Source: Immersiella caudata (taxonomy: Eukaryota > Ascomycota > Sordariomycetes > Sordariales > Lasiosphaeriaceae). From it: a stretch of 64,000 nt of DNA. The notes under the pieces are model-generated. The model was not told the DNA's origin and made no database searches. It was given only the letters and a program-made list of their open reading frames with translations. This document shows, one piece after another, positions 41,757-53,811 of this stretch; the first letter of the stretch is position 1, and the number at the start of each line of letters is the position of its first letter. Location of the stretch: contig JAULSU010000003.1 in NCBI GenBank assembly GCA_030512335.1, forward strand, positions 4,278,001 through 4,342,000. The letters run 5' to 3'. The position numbers and the translations under genes are program-made.

Positions 41757-42761
41757 TCAACCACCCCTTCTCATCCCCGGTGGGTGAGGACTGTCCTGCG
41801 CCGGCAACTCAAACCGCTGATCCGCTTGGCCATAACTCCCCAACTCATGGCTGTAACTTTCCTGGGCTAGCTCCTGAGTCTGAACGGCCCCAGCATAGTA
41901 CGCCTTCTCCCCGTCGCGGGCAATCCCAACGGTGCTGTTCTTGTCTGCCAACTCTGGCCTGACTTGGTCGCCCTCGGATGCTGTTGAACGTTGTCGTCGC
42001 CGCCGGAACCAGAAGAGGATGGCAGCGAGCAGCGCGAGGAGAACCAGCACACCTCCTACGACGGCTCCCGCGATCGTTCCCGTTGATGTCTTGTCTGACT
42101 TGTTCGTCACGTTCTTAGCGTCGGCTGATTCGGATCCTCCCGGTGGTGGTGTCTGTGTGCTGCTACCCCCTGTTGATCCCGCGGTGCTGCTGCTGCTCCC
42201 CGAAACCTGCCTCTGGACGATGTTGTATCCATTGACGGCCGGTGCGTTGGCGGTGGCCGCAGATCCGGTGACAACGGTTGATGTCGGAACGGCTGAGTTG
42301 CCACTAGACGAGGTCTTGTACGACACCGTCCCCCCTACCGGGACAGTCGACGTGCACTGCGCCACCGATCGAATGGTGGGGGGATATATGGCGCCGAGGG
42401 TATAGCTCGGCGGGCAGCAGTACGTGTAGTGCGTCTCTGCTGCCGAGTCGCTGCCCAGCAGCGTGCTGTGCACAGCGCTGTAGGACTCAGGGCAGACAAA
42501 GGTTGGCCCGAGGGCGGTGGACGGGTTTGCGCCGTTTGATTGAAACCACCACGACGAAACCTCGGTTCGGAAGCAGCTCCGGGCTTCGGTCTCGATTATC
42601 GACGGGTAGATGGGGTCGTAGGCCAGGATAAGCCCGCTGACCACTTGGCGGTAGACGTAGGTATCGCATCCGGCTGAGAATGGCCATGGTGTTGGCACGG
42701 GGTACATGATAACCGGGGTCCCTGACAGCGTTGCCAGCACCGGCCCGGTCGTGACTGACAT
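41757..42761 (-). CDS. Single-pass membrane protein, fungal wall-sensor-like architecture
   Basis: A single exon of 334 residues from ATG 42761 (MSVTTGPVLATLSGTP). The frame is open further upstream without a better start. A Cys-containing ectodomain (CDTYVYRQV, RSCFRTEVSSWW, FVCPESYSAV, YTYCCPPSYTLG) is followed by a Ser/Thr/Gly-rich stalk. One membrane helix comes next (GTIAGAVVGGVLVLLALLAAILFWF) with an RRRRQR stop-transfer, then a cytosolic tail of about 80 residues ending in a Pro/Gly-rich stretch. The order resembles Mid2/Wsc-like sensors and many fungal orphan surface proteins. There is no obvious signal peptide, so the helix may act as signal anchor or an upstream exon is missing. Function inferred only from architecture. 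Confidence 0.75.
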   Translation of the reverse strand: MSVTTGPVLATLSGTPVIMYPVPTPWPFSAGCDTYVYRQVVSGLILAYDPIYPSIIETEARSCFRTEVSSWWFQSNGANPSTALGPTFVCPESYSAVHSTLLGSDSAAETHYTYCCPPSYTLGAIYPPTIRSVAQCTSTVPVGGTVSYKTSSSGNSAVPTSTVVTGSAATANAPAVNGYNIVQRQVSGSSSSTAGSTGGSSTQTPPPGGSESADAKNVTNKSDKTSTGTIAGAVVGGVLVLLALLAAILFWFRRRRQRSTASEGDQVRPELADKNSTVGIARDGEKAYYAGAVQTQELAQESYSHELGSYGQADQRFELPAQDSPHPPGMRRGG

Positions 42762-44768
42762 GATGTCGATTTGCGTGAAGTTTGTTTGTTTGCTTGACTC
42801 GATGCAACTGTGGGTGATGGTTCGGTTGGTGTTTTGGTCATGATCGGGATGGTGGAGTGGAACTGATTTATTACAGACATGCTTGTGTGGTGCATTGCCC
42901 AGATGCCCCTGCAGAAGGATCCCAACAGGCTGCGGGCAAATTCTGCGGTCGCGTGAATCCTTGGGTTTCGAAATTGCCTGTTGCTGGGGGGGCGGCTGTG
43001 TGCGGGGCTTGGGCTTCGTGCCAAGAGGCAAAGATGAAGGGAAGAGATGACAGACATGATTTTCCACCTCAGCCCCTATTGCCAAGATGGTGTCCGAATT
43101 TCTTTCCAAACGGCCGAAATAGTGATAAAGAAAAACCCAGAAAATTCATCAAACAATCGGCGATATTGCCTGGTCCAGAACATTGAATGGGACCCTCCAA
43201 CTTCGATGGCAACTTGTCTGTTTAGGGAGACGGGCGGAGCGATTCAACAGGGATTCCGATCCTCTTCCAGGTCGGACTTCAGCCCCCCTGAAGAATGCGA
43301 CAAAGTGCGACCACCCAATGTCGTGGCCCACGCTGGCAAGTATCGCTTCTCCTAATATATCACTCTCATTGATCAGGAACCCAGGAACGGTGCAAAATCC
43401 TCCTAGCCTTCTACCTGCAAAGTCTGTTTTCTGTCAGGCTTCCAGGATCCATGGCGCCCATCTGTCACGCCCGAGACAACGAATCCCCCGCATCCGGCGC
43501 CCTTGTGGCTACGCTTTACAAAGTGTCCAAGTGTGGTTGGCCGGGGACTGGGCAACTTGAAGTTTGCATTAGTCGCTCTTGCAAGCAGAAAGTGAATAGC
43601 TGATAGTTGCACCCCTGCGCCGGTAGTGGACATCCGAGCAGCCGTTTAATAGGTAGGTAGCTGCCTATTGAACATCGTTTTCTCATAGGTCCCGCCGATG
43701 CCGATGTTGCTGCAGGCTCGCACCCGGAGTTGCCCGAGATTTTGATTCTGCACAGTCTGGATGGTTCGCTACATCCAGGCAAGTGGCACGGCCCGGGCAT
43801 GGTATCGGGATGTCGACCGGCCGGAACCTGATCCTGACGCCACCCGAGTCAGGGGTCTCTTTTGCTTACCATCACTTTGGAATCGGTGTTGAAGGACCCC
43901 TGTTACCGGTCTCAATACCTGCGACGGATAAGCATACGAAAGGAGTAAGCAGGGTCAAGACGAGCTGGAGTTGTCGAGGCGAGGGGCGTTGGGTTTGGGT
44001 TGCACACCTTTTAGGTCACAGACTGAACCTATGTAATGAGGAAACGAGCCCTGGCTGTGTTTTACAAGATGGCTGACCAATCATTTGATCCTGACGCTGT
44101 TGTTAACCTTGGCTACCTATCAGGGTTAGGCAATATTACTTGAGTGAAGGCTCAGTCGATTCCAAGATTTGCGTCAATACTTGTGAGAGACCGCTCATTC
44201 AGTCTACCAGGAGAGATGTATTTTTGTCTTCTTCCAGGAGAGAAATTGCAACGCAACGTCTCGAGAGAGCAGACCAAGATCACGATTCTCATTGGTCTGA
44301 CTGATTCACTCCTGGGCAAGCGGAATAGCCGGATTATACCGGGGCCATCTGAGATGTCGGCCGGGACCAAGCATGACGTCATCAGGGGCCACTTTTATTT
44401 TTCAACACCTTGGAATCGGTGTTGGATGTCCACCTTCCATCGGACATAACCGATTTAAGATCTTTAGTTCAATGGCCGCGGCCCTAGCTGGCAGTTAAAC
44501 GCGAAGGGAACACGAAGTCAAGGCGGCTGTGGACATAGCGGCGACGCGGAATTAGCGGGTTTAAATCAGCAGAGATTTTCACTACTCCGAGCGTTTCGAC
44601 CCTAGCGTTCAATTCGTAATCGCAACCTCTCGATAAAATCCAAAAGGTTTTCCTTCATTTCATGCATCAAAATAATTCTAGGTATTATTCACACCTCAGC
44701 CATCCCAGCTCAGAAAAGCTCAATCAAGCTCAATCCACTACTCATCCAACCGTGGACACCAGATCATC
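42762..44768. other. 2-kb gene-poor region with an imperfect direct repeat
   Basis: No gene recognised. Diverged direct copies occur at about 43808-43905 and 44352-44440. Confidence 0.5.
43808..44440 (+). repeat. Imperfect direct repeat pair of about 90 bp
   Basis: Both units share GATGTCG.CCGG, then TCAGGGG, CTTTT and a strictly conserved TTGGAATCGGTGTTG. The first is at about 43808-43905 and the second at about 44352-44440. They may be old copies of a short repeat. Confidence 0.4.
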
Positions 44769-45928
44769 ATGACACCATACAACTCAAAAACCACCGCCTC
44801 TGAGCTTGCCTCCGACTTCACCCCCTCCATCACCGGCAAAACCATCCTCATCACCGGTGTCTCCCCCAGCGGCATCGGCGCAGCCACCTCCGCAGCTATC
44901 GCAAAAGCCTCCCCAGCTCTAATCATCCTCGCCGGACGCAATCCCTCCAAGGTCTCCACAACCGCCGCAGACGTCGCGAGGCCCTACCCCAATGTCCCAA
45001 CCAAAACGTTGAAGTTAGATCTAGGATCCCTTCAATCCGTCCGCGATGCCGCGTCAGAAGTGGACTCCTGGGCCGATGTTCCCGTCATTGACGTGCTGAT
45101 CAACAATGCGGGCATCATGGCGGTGGAGTATGGGCTTTCACCGGAGGGTGTGGAGACGCATTTTGCGACGAACCACCTTGGGCATTTCCTGCTGACGAAT
45201 TTGTTGATGGGGAAGTTGCTGAAGGCGGAGGCGCCGAGGGTGGTGAATGTCAGTAGCGATGGGCATCGGATGGGTGCCGTGAGGTTTGATGATTATAACT
45301 TTGATGTGAGTTTTCAGAAAGGGGGGGGGCCTGAGCCAGGGACGATGCTGACTGAGCTCAGGGGGGCAAGACGTACAACAGGTGGGTTGCCTACGGGCAG
45401 TCCAAGACGGCAAATATGCTGTTTGCTGTCTCGTTGGCGAGCAAGGTGGCCGCGAAGGGGCTGGTTGCGCTGAGTGTGCACCCTGGCGTTATCGCGACGA
45501 ATCTGGCCGATCATCTTGACGGGAACGAGGACTTTGCGGAACTGAGTGAGTCTCTGTCTTCTCTGGTTGCAGCCTAAAGCCAAGTTTGCTAACAGTCTGG
45601 TCAACAGAGGCTCTGGATCAGGCCCAGGGGAACAAAGAGGGCTGGGCTGAGTTCGAGTGGAAGTCAGCAGATCAAGGAGCAGCGACCAGCGTCTTCGCGG
45701 CGTTCAGTCCCGAACTAAAAGGCATGTGCAGCTTCCAGTATCTGAACGGAATTTTCCAGCATCGGGAGAAACTAACCGGTCCCAGAGCACAACGGCGCTT
45801 ATCTGCAGGACTGCCACATCGCAGATCCCTGGACTGAGACGGTGAAGTCTTGGGCTACCAGCCCGATCGAGGCAGAAAGGTTGTGGAGACTGAGTGAAAA
45901 GCTGGTCGGCCAGGAGTTCCCATATTGA
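44769..45928 (+). CDS. Short-chain dehydrogenase, retinol-dehydrogenase/WW-oxidoreductase type
   Basis: Four exons (44769-45305, 45362-45545, 45608-45721, 45786-45928) encode 325 residues. The Rossmann motif ITGVSPSGIGAA, NNAGIM, ATNHLGHFLLTN and the catalytic YGQSKTAN (in exon 2) with VVNVSSDGHR upstream define a classical SDR of the retinol dehydrogenase-like group common in fungi. Introns 1 and 2 are GTGAGT..CAG. Intron 3 only keeps frame if it uses a GC donor (AG|GCATGT) with an ACTAACC branch site and CAG acceptor, giving the expected EHNGAYLQDC continuation. The likely reaction is NAD(P)-dependent oxidation or reduction of an alcohol or ketone. The substrate is unknown. Confidence 0.87.
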
Positions 45929-46982
45929 CTGGTCGCGCAGCCGTGAATTACGTCTTAAGAACTATAGACTCTCAGCCTTACTCCGCTCCCCAAGTCTGTG
46001 CGTACCCTGCCCTACATCATAAAAAATGGTCGCTTCGGGTTCTCAGGGCACGGATGAAAAAGAGCCCCACCCCTGAAAGACTTTTACCGTTCCACTGCCC
46101 TGTCTTCTTGTTCATCTGTCCACGACACAGCCAGTACCAAACACCTCCATGATCCCCGCTCGCTGGCATAACCCTCTTCATCGCATGCTGCGTCGAGGTA
46201 ATATGCGGATCCACCGACAGGTCCACGTCAAGCACGACATAAACACTGGGGAATCGCAACCCGGCTCTCCCTCAACCTCATCATCTCCACTGGTTGTGAC
46301 ACCATCTTCTCAATCTCGTCGCGCGCATTCGGCACCAAATGCCCATGTAATGACAAATAGAGATACCCCAAGCCAGCTAACACCCTCGAAATCGCCTTAA
46401 GCATCCTCAAATACCCCTCCCCTGTAATCCCTCGTCCCTCAGCAGCTGATTCCACCACCCCTGAATCTCATCTCGCCGCTCCACAACCCCCATTCTCAAG
46501 CGGCGACGGCCAGGCAATTACCCATGGCAAACATCAGCGATGCGTTTGCGGATGCCTTCACCGTCCATCTCGATCCTTTGTGGTAAGACCCAAGGGGATC
46601 CACTTTCTCTGGCCAGAGGGCTCCAGGAAGAAGCCTGCGAGCGACTGTGCATCTCCGACTATTGCCTCGCGTATCTTGATACGGTGAGCGAGTAGGGCCA
46701 CTCGAGGCGGTGTTGAGACAGAGGCAGATGCTCGTCTATGGAATTGATGAACAAGTTCGCATCAAAAACCTCCCCAGCGAGTCATGAAAACTGGGAAACG
46801 GCTGCCAAAAAATGGTGGTGGGGCAAGCCACACACACACCAGCCACTGCAGTTGAGCCGGTGACGCCACAGGGTGCGGGGTGGTGAGGTGCCCCACTGAA
46901 AAGTTCAAAATTTGGGCTGCTAAAAAAGTGCGACCGCGCCGTGCCCCGCGATTTTCCCCAAGACCATCAAGATTCAGCAAAA
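45929..46982. other. Intergenic with a possible minus-strand gene fragment
   Basis: Around 46228-46500 the minus strand shows protein-like text in two frames (MGVVERRDEIQGWWNQLL, then YLRMLKAISRVLAGLGYLYL and PNARDEIEKM). These need a frame change to join, so a degraded or spliced small gene is possible. No family recognised. Confidence 0.35.
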
Positions 46983-48530
46983 ATGTCGAAACGAAGCGCC
47001 GACGAAGAGAAGCTGGCTGGCCCGCTCAAGGGTGGCGACCGGCCAGACGCCATGGAAATGGACGACAAGCCGAATGACATGGGAGAGTTCGAAGACGAGT
47101 TCGAGGACGAATTTGAGAGCGAAGACGAGATCATCGAGGCGGGGGTCGATGGGCGACCAGACGCAGAGCGCGAGGCGGAGGAAGCAGGTGAGAATGCAAA
47201 GATTGGCGGAGAAAAAGGACCGCATTGTTAACGGTTTGCTGCAGCAGCCATGGACGTCGACAGCGGACCCGGCACCTTCATCGTCGGTCGCACGAAGCTC
47301 GATCCAGGCCAGACGCTCTCCCCAGACCCGACAACGTACCGAATGCTCCACAACCTGAGCACGCCCTGGCCATGCCTTTCTTTCGACATTGTGCGGGATG
47401 GTCTTGGAGATAACCGCAGCGTATATCCTGCGACTATGTACACGGTTTCTGGCACGCAGGCAGACTACAGCAAGGCGAACGACAATGCTCTCCTGGTCAT
47501 GAAGTTCAGCGGGTTGAGCAAGATGGACGGCGAAGATGGGGAGTCGAGTGATGAGGAGGATGAAGACGAGGACGCCGACCCCATCCTCGAGTCCAAGTCC
47601 ATTCCCCTGACCTCCACCACGAACCGCGTTCGCGTCCACCAGACTCCTTCGCAAGACCCATCTCGACCGCCAACGACCCTGACCGCCACCATGACAGAGT
47701 CTACCCAGGTTCTCATACACGATATCACACCTCATCTTGCCTCGTTCGATACCCCTGGCACTCTAATCACGCCCCAGCAAAGTAAGCCGGTGTGCACGAT
47801 TCGGGCGCATAAGTCGGAGGGTTACGCCGTGGATTGGTCATCACGGCATCCGGCGGGAAAGCTTCTGACTGGTGACAACGACGGATTGATCTATGTGACA
47901 ACACGAACCGATGGCGGTGGCTTCGTCACGGATACGCGCCCCTTCCAGGGACACACCAGCAGCGTCGAAGACATCCAGTGGAGCCCCGTGGAGGACTCCG
48001 TTTTCGCTTCTGCCTCGAGCGATGGCACTGTCCGCATCTGGGATGTGCGCAGCAAGAGCCGAAGTCCTGCATTGAGCATGCAGATCAGCGCTACGGATGT
48101 AAACGTCATTTCGTGGTCGGGAAAGACGACACATTTGCTGGCATCGGGTGCCGACGACGGCGAGTGGGCGGTGTGGGACTTGCGGCAATGGAAGCCGAAG
48201 CCGGGCGGCGGCTCTAAGCCTGGAAAGGCAGACGCGGTCGCGAGCTTCAACTACCACAAGGAGCAAATCACTAGCGTCGAATGGCATCCGACCGACGACA
48301 GCATTGTCGCCGTCGCTGCCGGTGATAACACAGTCACGCTCTGGGACCTGGCGGTAGAGTTGGATGACGAGGAAAGCAAGGATACAGCGGGCGTTCAGGA
48401 TGTCCCACCACAGCTCTTGTTTGTTCATTACCAGAAGTTGGCGAAGGAGCTCCATTGGCACCCGCAAATACCCGGCGCGCTGGTGGCCACTGGAGAGGAG
48501 TTTAGCGTTTTCCGGACCATCAGTGTTTAG
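46983..48530 (+). CDS. RRB1: Ribosome-assembly WD40 protein Rrb1 (GRWD1 orthologue)
   Basis: Two exons (46983-47187, 47248-48530) encode 495 residues. The acidic N-terminus (EFEDEFEDEFESEDE) and the CAF1-type block MLHNLSTPWPCLSFDIV are followed by a second acidic insert (SSDEEDEDEDADP) and WD repeats. Clear repeats include SEGYAVDWSSRHPAGKLLTG, HTSSVEDIQWSPVEDSVFAS..DGTVRIWDVR, LLASGADDGEWAVWDLR and EQITSVEWHPTDDSIVAVA..DNTVTLWDL. The protein ends with ELHWHPQIPGALVATG, which is typical of Rrb1/GRWD1. In yeast Rrb1 is the dedicated chaperone of ribosomal protein L3 in the nucleolus and is essential. The intron ends in a tandem CAGCAG acceptor, so two products differing by one Ala are possible. 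Confidence 0.93.
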
Positions 48531-48940
48531 ACGAATACCACGAGCCAAACTTGTTGTAAACCATCAGCCTTCGTTCTTTCCTCGCGTTGCCACGATTGCT
48601 TGAGGACTGTCCCCAGCCCCCTCCCCCGTTTTCCCCCCTGGGTAGGCCGTCTGCGACTAGTTCGGCGCAGTTCCAGTACCCCTCCTCGGCGCTAGGAGCC
48701 GGCTCGTCACGCCGAGCAGGTCATTTGCTGGGCCGTCCGGCACTAATCACGGCTTTTGAAACGACCAAAACTCCGACAAGCCATTCTAGTGCTACGGGAA
48801 CCCCGCTCGCCGTTCCCATCAACAATGTTTTTCTCACGCTGGATTGTTGAGCTCGGAGTATTTGGAGTACTCAGGCTTAACACCTTCCCACCACTGAATC
48901 CTGAAATCTCACTCGTCAAAGCTTTGTTTTTGTCGTCATC
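48531..48940. other. Intergenic, no gene recognised
   Basis: 3' flank of the WD40 gene and probable promoter of the split HET gene. Confidence 0.5.
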
Positions 48941-49154
48941 ATGTTGTGCGGTGTCTGCAGGCGGGTGTTTGGCGGGCCACAAGGGGAGCTCGGGGAGGGA
49001 GCCTTCGACTTGCGCCTTCAACACCATGGCTCCGCTGAGTCTTTACGAGGGTCTAGTGGCATGAGGTGCACCATTTGCCGAACACTCAGGGACAAGATTA
49101 TGGTGAATCTTCAGCTCGAAAGGTGGTCCGACGATCTGGATGTCTCAACCAGTA
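48941..49154 (+). pseudogene. HET-domain gene, 5' fragment before the transposon insertion
   Basis: An ATG at 48941 opens MLCGVCRRVFGGPQGELGE and continues to CTICRTLRDKI and SDDLDVSTS. This is the usual beginning of long fungal HET proteins: an N-terminal Cys-rich LCxxC...F block, then a CRICxxLW-like motif. The reading is cut at the TA dinucleotide 49153-49154, where the terminal inverted repeat of a Fot1-like transposon begins. The rest of the gene resumes at 59498. Base composition is normal up to the boundary, unlike the AT-rich insert. Confidence 0.7.
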
Positions 49155-49185
49155 GACGTTTGGACCCGCTAACCGATCCACCCCC
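49155..49185 (+). repeat. Left terminal inverted repeat of the Fot1-like element
   Basis: 31 bp, inward sequence starting GACGTTTGGACCC and ending CGATCCACCCCC. 28 of 31 positions match the right copy. A second CTAACCGA box follows immediately inside. Confidence 0.85.
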
Positions 49186-49276
49186 TAACCGACCATGGAA
49201 ACAGGGGGTCACCCCATTGTAACACCAATGCCAAAAACATTCCCACACGGCCAAAAACAGTAGAAAATAATGTCTA

Positions 49277-50000
49277 TTACATCTCCTCTGCCTCGTGAAA
49301 CCTATAGAGTACTTGAATAACCTCTTTTACGCGATCCTCGAGGTTGGAAGGCGGGTCCGCAGTCTTCTTCCGCTTCCTCCCTGTGGGGGGCTTTATCGAG
49401 GCCTTGTTCGCTTTAGCGATAGATTCCATACTTGCGAACTTATCGTTTACAGGCTCCCTTACTTGCTTCTTCGTACGAGGCTTTTCAGCAGCGAGATCCG
49501 CCTGTAAGCGCGCGATTTCCGCTTCTAAAAGAGCCCTATAAGCGTTACCCTTATCCAGGGCCTTCCCTGCCTTAATCAGGAGGCTTCTAATATTACGAGA
49601 GGAAGGCGATTACTGCTGTAAGGTGTTATGTAAACTGTTATAGATGTTACAGCTGTATTAAGGCGTCTTTAAAAGGGTTGCTAATATAATAGGGAGGTTT
49701 ATTAGTGTTAGGGAGCGGCTTAAGGGAGGGGGTGAGTCCCTGATTAGTGTTTTACGGTCCTTTAGTATCTAAGCGGGGTTAAATGGCCAGATCCCCGTCT
49801 TTTTAAATCCGCTACGTATATTCCTTACCGTACAGCCCTAAATAAAGGCGTCTCTGTAGGCTAATAGTTATTATTATTTGTTAAAGGGAGCGGTCGTTTA
49901 GCAGCCTGTTAGTGGGGCAGTCACCTGGTAAAAGTATATCTTAAGCGGGGAGAAAACACTACAGTTAAAAGGCTAAGACTTATAAGAGGTGTAAGGCGGC
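49277..50000 (-). pseudogene. Fot1-like transposase, C-terminal half
   Basis: Continuation of the transposase beyond the nested retrotransposon, ending at TAA 49277-49279. The last about 110 codons are open and read as the typical C-terminal coiled coil and basic tail: NAYRALLEAEIARLQADLAA, NDKFASMESIAKANKAS and TGRKRKKTADPP. Upstream of this the region is heavily AT-shifted. Confidence 0.8.
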
Positions 50001-50490
50001 TGTTACGACCTCTGGCCTGTCGACAGGCGGTCGGCAGGGTCACTAGATAGGATGGTTGGGCAGAGAAGAGTAGTGCAGAGGCAAGTCCTTACAGATAGGG
50101 GTTCACTGGTTAACGATAGTCGTATATCACTATAAGACAGAGCAACACTCTAAGTGTTAGTGCAGTAGGACATAATCGAAGATAGTTTAATTAATAAGCA
50201 AATACTTACGTAAGGAACAGGAGGTTCCTCACACTATCGTAGGTACGATGATAACTATTTATACTAATTAATAGAGATATAACTTATACTTTGATCTGTT
50301 ACTCTATCCCTTGGTGTTTACAGATCATAGAGTAAGTGCTCTATAGGTCTCCGCTTGATCTGTGACAGAGTGGATTCCTTAGCACAGATCACACAGTATT
50401 AAGTGGTTACTACACGGTGCCTTGTACTGTAACGCCTGTGGGGACACGTCGGTCCGTTCCAGCCATAAGGGTGGCCCGCAGGTCGTCACA
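50001..50490 (-). repeat. LTR (3' LTR in element orientation)
   Basis: 490 bp, TG...CA ends, same length as the copy at 57964-58453. A polypurine tract abuts its inner edge. Confidence 0.92.
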
Positions 50491-52368
50491 CGATCCCCCC
50501 TCTTTAGTTTCTTTTTCCATAAAGGAATTACAACCGTAAGTTCTTCCTTCCAACGATTTCGCCATACCTTGTTACCGTATTAATAAGTGTAGGCCTTCTT
50601 CTACCAATTGTCGTAAGGACCTTACAGCCCGTATTTCTGTGTTCGGCCAAGAGATATCTCCCTGCACTTAGTGTAAACAATCCTAGCGCAAGTGCTTTAC
50701 GTTATCTAACTCCGATTCTTACTCCACTTACCGATCCGTAAACGTCTATTATAACACCTTTAAGAACAGTGCGGATTTTTGGCAGAAACTGATTTCTTAA
50801 AAGGAGAGATTAGATAAGGCCTGGAGTAAGGCGTCGGACGAAATAACTGTTACTTAGAGATCTTTAGCCACTGCTCTTTTTAAGGTGTAGCGACTTAAGC
50901 GATAACTGAAGGTGATTAATAATAAAGCTTATGCTGCGTTTGGTAAGGATCTGGAAGTGATTTAATCCTTAGAGGTTGAAGAGGTGTGGACTGGTTTCTC
51001 CCCTGAGGTGATAGTTAAGTTATTTAATTAAAGTGCCTTTTTAAATAATAATACAGCTGTAGGGTCGCTACTACTGGCGGTAACTACTTCCTAAGGTAGG
51101 TTATCGCTTCTTTTTTTAGCTTTAGTTCGGTGTTAACAGTCATCTAGATCCACTCTGGGGAAGGTAAGCCAGCTACCAGGGCTAAGGGTTATAGTAATAA
51201 AGGTGAGTTCTAATAATAAAATGGTCCATTAACACAGTTAATTAACACGCTCGCTCTGCGTCATCTTTTATAAATAAACCAGGCGTATTTATAAGGGTTA
51301 ACTAGTAAGAGGTTATGGGTTTAAATCCCACATGGGTTATTACCTTTAACTTACTGTTTTTTCTGCTAGGTGAAACCATAAGTTAAGCGGTTTTTTACAT
51401 GGCTAATAATACTATTATAATGCCCTTTACACCGTGGTCCTCTGGGGGTGGCGTCTTTTTACTGGTTGTGGTTGATCTGGATTTTTACGGTGGAATTTTT
51501 CAATTAGTTTAGAGTAGGAGAGATTATTAACTGGCTTTTAAGAGTTCGACTTAGGGTTATAATCTAATTATCTGATAAGATAATAAAGTTTACTTTTACG
51601 ATATTATGAATCCAGGATTTTTTTGATATCGAAGTCTTCTTCGTTAACGTGTACTTTAATCTTTTTCTTAAGCGGGACGTTTTTTAGTGCTGGTTTAAAG
51701 AGGGAAATGTAAAAAACCTTAGTCCGTACCTTTATAAAGGTGGGTAAGTTAAATTTATAATTAAAGGTAGTAATCTTCCTTTTAATAAAGAACGGTCCGA
51801 ATTTCTTGAAGTCGAGTTTACAGCTTAGCTGTTAGGTGTGTAAATTTTAAGAGAAAAGGTAAATTAGGTCCCCCTCCTGGAAAGTTAGTCCTTTAGCTTT
51901 TTTATTATCGTAATATCCCTTTATTTATTTACAGGTGAATTTGAGTTCAGCCCTTAGGTGGTCGTACAGCTTTTGAAGCCGGTTGGCTTAGACGGTGGCT
52001 CGGGGCGTATTTATAGGTGGCCCCCTGTGGAGCTTTAGTTCTCGTCTAAAAAGTGCGAAAAATAGGGAGATCTTAGTTAACTTAATAATAATAGTATTAT
52101 AGGCTATCTGTGCTATTAGTAATAGCTTAAGCCAGTTATTTTATTCGAAGTTAACAAACGTTTAAAGGTATGTTTTAAAGGTCTGGTTTAGGCGTTCCGT
52201 TTATCCGTCGGTCTAAAGGTGGAAAGCTATTAACAACTTGTTTTTCACGCCCATTTATTACATCAATCCTTACCAGAACTTAAAGACGAACAGCTTATCT
52301 CGATCGGAAACGATATTATCAGGTTAAAGGTGTTAGGAGATAATATACCACTTAAAGAGGTAAACAAG

Positions 52369-52623
52369 TTATTTAGCTATCGTTTGTGTTAAACATAGCA
52401 GAAAATATACCCATTTTATCAGTCTGTTAATAACTACCCAGATAAAGTCGTAGCTAACATTTATCGCTGGGTCCTTAGAGTCGGGGATCCCAGTGATAAA
52501 GTCTATTGAAATAGAACTCCATGGTGCGCGGGGGGTTGGAAGTGGTTCGAGAAGCCCGTAAGGCTTATACCTACGTGTTTTTATTCGGTTATAGACACCG
52601 CAATTATTAATAACCTCTTCCAC
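52369..52623 (-). pseudogene. Gypsy integrase remnant
   Basis: About 84 codons including PRAPWSSISIDFITGIPDS and YDFIWVVINRLIKWVYF, corresponding to the integrase core DFITGLP...VVVDRLTK. The second conserved Asp region reads VVINRL, i.e. Asp to Asn, consistent with G-to-A change on the coding strand. Confidence 0.8.
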
Positions 52624-53223
52624 CAGTTTTTTTATTCCTAGGAAGGCGTATCTTTATTATACTTATAAAAGCGTTTTCGCTCTTCCCATATATCCTCTAA
52701 TTCTTATTTCGTGTACTTATTAAATGTACTTCTTCCGTTTTAAAGGTGTGTAAATATAGGGTTTCCCTTTGTAAAAGAGGAGATCACTTAATCAGGGTCC
52801 TCCTTCTATATCTTTTAACAGTTCGTTAGCTTTCTCACAGTTTAGGTAAAGTCCTCTGACTTAACAGGACATGCCATAGTACCCGGGGAAGTCCTACCTC
52901 TTTACCTAATAGTTATCTTATTACCATTTAATATAGTATTTTTAACAGGAGTTGGTAAAGAGTTAGATATTATCGTTAACTTCCTAATCCGGGTATTAAT
53001 TTATAAAAACCTGTACCTCCTCTGGTATCTAGTTGTTTAAAACTTATAGTGTATATTCCAGGGTTTTATTAGCTGCTAAAATAAATATTATAACTGGTTT
53101 GAGGTTTTTGGCGTTCTCCTGGTGGTTATGGTGACGGCTAAGGGCGTTAGCTCTTCCGTTTTCCGTTCCTTTAACGTGGTGGATCTTGAAATGGAATGGT
53201 GTTATTAACTTAGCCTATCTTAT

Positions 53224-53415
53224 TTACCGGGGACTAAGCTTTTTTATCAGGAAATAGCGTAAGTTATTATAATTAAACAGGACCTTAACTGGTTCTTTTA
53301 TGCCACTAAGGTAAGGAGCCCATTCTGTAAAACACCAGATAATGGCCATTAATTCCTTATCGTGGGTGGGGTATCTTAATACTAGTTTATAAATCCCTTT
53401 CAAAAGGAAAGCCAC
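53224..53415 (-). pseudogene. Gypsy RNase H remnant
   Basis: Contains YPTHDKELMAIIWCFTEW and NNLRYFLIKK, equivalent to the YDKELLAIV..FEEWR and H..LxYF blocks of fungal gypsy RNase H. Bounded by stops. Confidence 0.75.
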
Positions 53416-53811
53416 AGGGTGTCAGAGTCTGTCGTTATTTATTTAGCTTAGTACTCCTTTATAAGTATAGTTAGAGGTGTTGGTCTTAACTTAGAAGGGT
53501 TTTGAAAAGTCGGGAAGTGCTAGTACTGGTGCAGTAGTAAAGGCGTGTTTTAATTTATCAAACGCCTTTTGATATCGTTTGATCTATATAAATAGCTTTC
53601 CTTTACCCGTGAGTTTATGGAGCGGCTTAGTAATTTTAATAAAGTGTTATATAAACCGTTGATAGAAGTTTATAAAACTAATAAAGGCTTAAACTCTTGT
53701 TTATAAAGTAGGTGTCGGCCAGTTTATGACTGCTTTGACTTTTAACTTTTATATCTTTATTCTTCCGGGTGAGATTTTAAATCCTAGGAAATCGAGTTCC
53801 TAAACGTGGAA

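Noticed and set aside
46974..47735. Minus-strand open frame over the Rrb1 gene
   Set aside because: Antisense to an unmistakable WD40 gene.
51290..51360. tRNA-like T-arm (GGGTTTAAATCCCAC)
   Set aside because: No matching acceptor stem, D-arm or anticodon arm could be paired; it sits inside RIP-altered transposon DNA.
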